In this document: positions 60,274 through 64,000 of the stretch, piece by piece
How positions within the stretch are numbered: the first letter of the stretch is position 1
Layout: every line of letters starts with the position of its first letter
Source of the DNA: Spirilliplanes yamanashiensis
GTDB lineage: Bacteria > Actinomycetota > Actinomycetes > Mycobacteriales > Micromonosporaceae
DNA: 64,000 nt
Reading direction: 5' to 3'
NCBI RefSeq assembly: GCF_016863475.1
Contig: NZ_BOOY01000041.1
Coordinates: forward strand, 29,424 to 93,423
Translations under genes and position numbers: made by a program
Notes under the pieces: generated by a model
What the model was told of the DNA's origin: nothing
What the model saw: only the letters and a program-made list of their open reading frames with translations
Database searches by the model: none

Positions 60274-60309
60274 CGCGTCCGCCGGGACGCGTGAGTTCCG
60301 GCGGACGCG
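60274..60309. terminator. Bidirectional hairpin terminator
   Basis: Perfect 12-bp arms CGCGTCCGCCGG/CCGGCGGACGCG around a 12-base loop, between the convergent copZ-like and M15 genes. Confidence 0.7.
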
Positions 60310-60317
60310 TCGTCCTG

Positions 60318-60938
60318 TCATGTGGTCGGTTTGTATCCCCAGTGCCAGGGCTCCCGCGGCGTGTCCTCGTGGAAGCCGAATCGGGGCCCGTTTGCGCGCA
60401 TCCAGGACTGGGCCTTGGCGTTCAGGTTGAGGTCCGCGGCCATGCCCCAGCCGTGGTCGCTGGTGCCGGGCTTCGCGGCCAAGCCCCCCTGTGAGTAGAG
60501 ACCCTTGCGGCGAACGAGGTCGACCTGCTCGGCATAGGGACGGTACGAGTCGGTGATGCCGATCGTCACGCCGTCCCGCCGCGCTGCCGCGATCATCGAC
60601 TCAAGGGCATCTGCCGCTGGAGCCCAGAGGCGGTGCCCAGTGTTGCCCACCTTGCTCAGCGCCTGCTCGGGAATCTTCCCGTTGCCGTACGCCGCCAGGC
60701 TGACCGGAACACCGTTCGCATTCAGGGCAGTTGAAGCGCCCGATGGCGTCGTGGTAGTCGCCCTGACGGCCTGGTCGAGCGCGGCGGCGAAGGTGGAGCC
60801 CGACGTCGCGGTGCGAACCGGGGCGGCAACCGCCAGTTGGGCGACGTGAGCCTGGATCTGCGAGATTCGAGCCGTGACTCCCTCGATGCCCTGCAACGGT
60901 GTGATTCCTCCCCGGCGCTGAACTGACCCTTTCTTCAT
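60318..60938 (-). CDS. M15-family D-alanyl-D-alanine carboxypeptidase-like protein
   Basis: A 206-residue protein whose C-terminal VanY/M15 domain (about 85-206) has SYRPYAEQ, the zinc ligands in SDHGWGMAADL, and EPWHWGY. The N-terminus is Ala/Thr-rich, with no clear signal peptide. It would cleave D-Ala from peptidoglycan stems if exported. It is on the same strand as, and downstream of, the CopD-like gene (45-base gap). Confidence 0.75.
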   Translation of the reverse strand: MKKGSVQRRGGITPLQGIEGVTARISQIQAHVAQLAVAAPVRTATSGSTFAAALDQAVRATTTTPSGASTALNANGVPVSLAAYGNGKIPEQALSKVGNTGHRLWAPAADALESMIAAARRDGVTIGITDSYRPYAEQVDLVRRKGLYSQGGLAAKPGTSDHGWGMAADLNLNAKAQSWMRANGPRFGFHEDTPREPWHWGYKPTT

Positions 60939-60983
60939 CGGTCGCCCGGAGCGTGTACTGAGAGGTTCAGGTCCCCATTCACG

Positions 60984-61880
60984 TCAGGTGAGTGGCGCTG
61001 CGGCGTCCCGGTACGCCTGGACGACGGCCACGCTGAGGCCGAGCAGCACGGCGCCGGCGATCACATGGTGCCAGAGGGCGCGGCGCACCGCGGGGTAGCG
61101 CGCGGCGGCCGCGCCGAGGAGAAGGTGGCGCCCGCGCAGCGTGAAGATCAGCAGCAGTGCCGCAACGAGCCACTGGCCGGACGAGAACGCCTGAACGGCG
61201 GCACTCGCGTCGCCGGCCACGGCGGCCAGCGTGCGGAGGGTGCTCGTGGCGAGCACGACGACGAGCACGATGGTGACTCCGCGAGCCCACCGCTCAAGGA
61301 CCTTCACAGTGTCGGGGCCGGGCCCGCGGCGGAGGGCCCAGCTGGCGCAGGCAACCGTCCCCGCCCAGGCGGCCGTCGCCACGACCTGCGCCACGTCGAG
61401 GGCCGCGGTCGCGACATCCGAGGGCGTTCGAGCGGCGTGCGCGGTCAGGGGCCAGGTCGCCGTACCGGCGACGGCCAGCACTGTCAGGAGTGCGTAGTCC
61501 GGGCGGCGCACCTGGTCCGGAGGCCGGTTGAACAGGGGTCGCAGCAGCCATGCCGCCACGCACAGGACGGCGAGCCGCAGCGTGAGGAGGGCGCCGTACC
61601 CATCGCTGCCCGGCTCAGGGGCGGCGGTGTGCCGCCACAGCTGCGCCGCAGTCCCGGCGGCCAGCAGCACGATACCGAGATGGGCAAGCCAAGCAGCCGT
61701 GCGCCCGCGACGAGGGGCTGATCCCAGCAGCGCCGAGGTCAGCACCGCTCCCACAACGAGCGCGAGTCCGGCCAGCTGCGCGTAGGTGATCACTGGGATG
61801 GCGCTGGTGAACGACGAGCTGGCGAGGATCACGGCGGCGCTTAACCCCTCTGGGCGGTTGCTGGACGGTCGTCGCTTCAC
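60984..61880 (-). CDS. CopD-like copper resistance membrane protein
   Basis: A 298-residue polytopic protein with eight or so helices spaced over its length (such as YAQLAGLALVVGAVLTSALL and WLVAALLLIFTLRGRHLLLG). It shows the CopD hallmark of His residues near helix ends (WLAHLG, LTAHAA, ALWHHVIAG). CopD proteins take up or handle copper at the membrane. GTG 61880 was chosen as the last in-frame start before the helices. It adds to the copper cluster with the CopZ-like and MFS genes. Confidence 0.7.
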   Translation of the reverse strand: MKRRPSSNRPEGLSAAVILASSSFTSAIPVITYAQLAGLALVVGAVLTSALLGSAPRRGRTAAWLAHLGIVLLAAGTAAQLWRHTAAPEPGSDGYGALLTLRLAVLCVAAWLLRPLFNRPPDQVRRPDYALLTVLAVAGTATWPLTAHAARTPSDVATAALDVAQVVATAAWAGTVACASWALRRGPGPDTVKVLERWARGVTIVLVVVLATSTLRTLAAVAGDASAAVQAFSSGQWLVAALLLIFTLRGRHLLLGAAAARYPAVRRALWHHVIAGAVLLGLSVAVVQAYRDAAAPLT

Positions 61881-62101
61881 CCTGTCACGTCGTCGAGGCC
61901 CGAGTCGGCACGGTCGCACGTATCGGCGGTCAGGTAGACGTCCCGGGAGGCCACCCATGCCACCGGGCCGGTGCGCACGTCCGTGTCCGGCGCTGCAGCT
62001 GGGCCTCGCCGCACGTGCCGGCGTGCAGGTCCTAGGCGACGCGCGATTGACCTACTATGTCGGTTAGGAGATGCCCGCCTGGCTCCGCTATCGTGTTCCG
62101 G

Positions 62102-62515
62102 ATGCGTGGCTGGTCCGCCGTCTGGCGAACATTCGTCTGCGGGATCACTCTCTGGGGCGCCCTCTGCGTAGCCGTCGTCCCGCACGCGCCTGCGACGAGT
62201 GGCGCCCTCAGTGGTGACGGCCGCTTCGCCGACATGGCGTCCGGGAGTCCGGCTCTCGTGGCCGCCGTGGCGTCCACCGACGGCGACGGCGGTGGATGGC
62301 ACCGCGCCGGCGTTGCTCCCCACGGCGCCGGCTGTGTCGACGTCGGCGCATTCGTTACGGCCAGGGCCCCCGGGATGGCTGCTGACGTGTCGGCCGGCAA
62401 CACGCCGATCGTGGGACAGGCTGCTGCCCACGGCAGTCCGCGCGCATGCCCGGCGAAGCCGCCAGGGGCGCTCATCGGGCTCACCCTCACATCTGCCACG
62501 GTCGTCCGCGTCTAG
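62102..62515 (+). CDS. Small exported protein, unknown
   Basis: A 137-residue protein. Its first helix (about residues 8-28, TFVCGITLWGALCVAVV) looks like a signal or anchor. The rest is Ala/Gly-rich with His and Cys (APHGAGC, HGSPRACP). His/Cys content and position next to CopD suggest a metal link, but this is inference. ATG 62102 is supported by the onset of the hydrophobic segment. TACTAT at 62049-62054 may be its -10. Confidence 0.5.
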   Translation: MRGWSAVWRTFVCGITLWGALCVAVVPHAPATSGALSGDGRFADMASGSPALVAAVASTDGDGGGWHRAGVAPHGAGCVDVGAFVTARAPGMAADVSAGNTPIVGQAAAHGSPRACPAKPPGALIGLTLTSATVVRV

Positions 62516-62723
62516 GAGCGGTCCGGCCCGGTACGCAGCCGCCTCAAGGTACGCCGCTGCCGCCGGCACCGTGACCGTCAACTTAGTCGTTCACTCCGCG
62601 CCCTCGCTGATCGGCGATCCGCGCGACAGCGCTGTGTCCACGTCTCCCGCGCCTACTGCGCCCGGGACGGTTGTGACGGGCTGTGCGGGCCTGCCTGGGG
62701 GGCCTGGCATACCGGAGACCGAT

Positions 62724-63980
62724 GTGCAAAAGCATTCGAACAAGTTCTTCCCGCTACGGCAGGTTCTCGCACTGTCCGTTGCTGCCGCGCTTCTCGGTGC
62801 CGCAACCTGGGTGGTCGCCCAGCGACCCCGTGCCGCGCCCGTGCGGTTGGTGCCGACGGGGCCGTACGTGGCGGCGGCGATCCGGCCGTCGGCATCCCAA
62901 GCCGATCAGGACGCCGCGGTGCAGCGCTTCTATGCCGCCTGGAAGTCCGCGTTCCTCCGCGAGGGGTGCGGGGATGGGGCCTACCGGGTCTATTCGCCGG
63001 ACGCGGCGTACCCGTATGTCGCCGAGGCTCAGGGGTACGGCCTCGTGATCACGGCATCGATGGCCGGAAGGGATCCGGAAGCCAGGACCTTCTTCGACGG
63101 CATACTTCGATACGTCCTGGCGCATCCGTCGGTGAACGATCCGGCCCTGACGGCCGCCGAGCAGAATGCAGACTGCTCGGACGTCGGCGGCGGCGACTCC
63201 GCCACGGACGGCGACCTCGACATCGCGTACGCGCTGCTGCTCGCCCACAAGCAGTGGGGGAGCGGCGGTGGGCTCGACTACCGAGCGCTGGCTCTCCGTC
63301 GCATCCATGCCATCAAGCGCAGCGAGGTGAATCCGTCCACCCGGCTGATGCTGCTCGGTGACTGGAGTAAGCCCGGCAGCCCGCTGTACCGGACCTCGCG
63401 GACCTCGGACTGGATGGCGCATCACTTCCGGGCCTTCCGCGCGGCCACGGGAGACAGCGAGTGGGACGCCATCCTTTCCGCCCACCAGAAGGCCATCGTC
63501 GCCCTGCAGGCCACCGTCAGCCCCGAGACCGGGCTGCTGCCCGACTTCGTGCAGGCCGCCGAGGGAGGTGTCGTACCGGTCGAGGGCAAGGTCCTCGAGT
63601 CCGACTACGACGGCGCCTACTACTTCAACGCCTGCCGCGATCCATGGCGGATCGGCCTGGACGCCATCACGTCCGGCGACAAAGCGTCGCTGACTGCGGC
63701 CCGGAACATCACCGCGTGGGCGGTGTCCGTCACCGGAGGCGACCCCCGCAACATCGGCACCGGCTACACGCTCGCCGGCGAACGCCTCAGCGAGCAGAAT
63801 GATCCTGCCTTCTGGGCTCCGCTGGCCGTGGCGGCGATGACCGATCCCGGCGGACAGGCCTGGCTCGACGCCCTCTGGACCATGATGGCGGGCGCCCGGG
63901 TTGAGGCGGGAAGCTACTTCGGGGCAACGATCCAGCTTCAGGCCATGCTCATCGTGACGGGGCGTTACGTCCCTGTGTGA
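62724..63980 (+). CDS. Glycoside hydrolase family 8 enzyme (secreted)
   Basis: A 418-residue exported enzyme. It has an N-terminal membrane or signal helix (about residues 11-30, VLALSVAAALLGAATWVVA). The GH8 (alpha/alpha)6 barrel has the catalytic-acid region PYVAEAQGYGL (Glu) and the DGDLDIAYALLLAHKQWG motif (catalytic-base Asp). GH8 members hydrolyse beta-1,4 glucans, xylan or chitosan. GTG 62724 has GGAGA just upstream. No cellulose synthase neighbours are visible in the window. Confidence 0.8.
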   Translation: MQKHSNKFFPLRQVLALSVAAALLGAATWVVAQRPRAAPVRLVPTGPYVAAAIRPSASQADQDAAVQRFYAAWKSAFLREGCGDGAYRVYSPDAAYPYVAEAQGYGLVITASMAGRDPEARTFFDGILRYVLAHPSVNDPALTAAEQNADCSDVGGGDSATDGDLDIAYALLLAHKQWGSGGGLDYRALALRRIHAIKRSEVNPSTRLMLLGDWSKPGSPLYRTSRTSDWMAHHFRAFRAATGDSEWDAILSAHQKAIVALQATVSPETGLLPDFVQAAEGGVVPVEGKVLESDYDGAYYFNACRDPWRIGLDAITSGDKASLTAARNITAWAVSVTGGDPRNIGTGYTLAGERLSEQNDPAFWAPLAVAAMTDPGGQAWLDALWTMMAGARVEAGSYFGATIQLQAMLIVTGRYVPV

Positions 63981-64000
63981 CAGCGCCACATCGACCGGAA

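Noticed and set aside
1..64000. tRNA, rRNA or CRISPR array
   Set aside because: I looked for tRNA-like cloverleaf ends and for regular repeat-spacer patterns and saw none; a computed scan could still find a short tRNA.

Overview
The window is high-GC DNA (about 70% by eye) with GTG/TTG starts, frequent overlapping start and stop codons, purine-rich Shine-Dalgarno sites and at least two probably leaderless genes. The gene content (SCO6880-family conjugation protein, DUF4913 protein, MobF relaxase, prim-pol, XRE and Xis-like regulators) points to an actinomycete, most likely a member of Micromonosporaceae. The T4SS, relaxase, ParB and SSB module points to a conjugative plasmid or integrative conjugative element.

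Layout. 1-10036: mating-pore operon: a divergent secreted cell-wall hydrolase start, a VirB2-like pilin, a VirB8-like protein, a VirB6/TrbL-like polytopic protein, the SCO6880 protein, a VirB4 ATPase, a VirD4/TraG coupling protein, a DUF4913 protein, a DnaB-N-domain protein and a small paralogue. 10142-16660: a cargo block with a Gabija-type gajA-gajB pair, a membrane-anchored pentapeptide-repeat protein and an overlapping pair of unknown membrane genes. 17005-21558: an S9 peptidase, a large XRE-type regulator and three small actinomycete genes, the middle one interrupted by an in-frame TGA. 21601-37532: DNA-processing and maintenance genes: a 1587-residue MobF relaxase-helicase, a probable relaxosome or regulatory protein across a candidate oriT region, prim-pol, two SSB-like proteins, a ParB-like protein, a DUF932-like protein, an XRE regulator and two excisionase-like HTH proteins. 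Two long imperfect inverted repeats lie in non-coding gaps here (30796-30849 and 36164-36233).

37533-42550 is a decayed transposon scar: a Tn3-family transposase tail, an ArsR pseudogene, a DUF305 pseudogene, an intact potassium-channel-like gene, an intact membrane DUF305 gene, a shattered MFS gene and a shattered serine resolvase. No integrase follows the Xis-like genes.

42856-63980 looks more chromosome-like and carries envelope and metal functions: a methyltransferase, a TetR-controlled membrane pair with a clear palindromic operator, an L,D-transpeptidase lipoprotein translationally overlapped with a Rieske lipoprotein, SURF1, a possible pPIWI-associating nuclease, an AlbA_2/Schlafen-type protein, and an apolipoprotein N-acyltransferase that has lost its catalytic core. 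There follow a GNAT, two M15-type peptidases, a secreted LVIVD-repeat-like protein, a universal stress protein, and a copper set (DHA2 MFS pump, CopZ-like HMA protein, CopD-like protein) around three CsoR-like operators. A GH8 enzyme closes the window. No tRNA, rRNA or CRISPR array was recognised.
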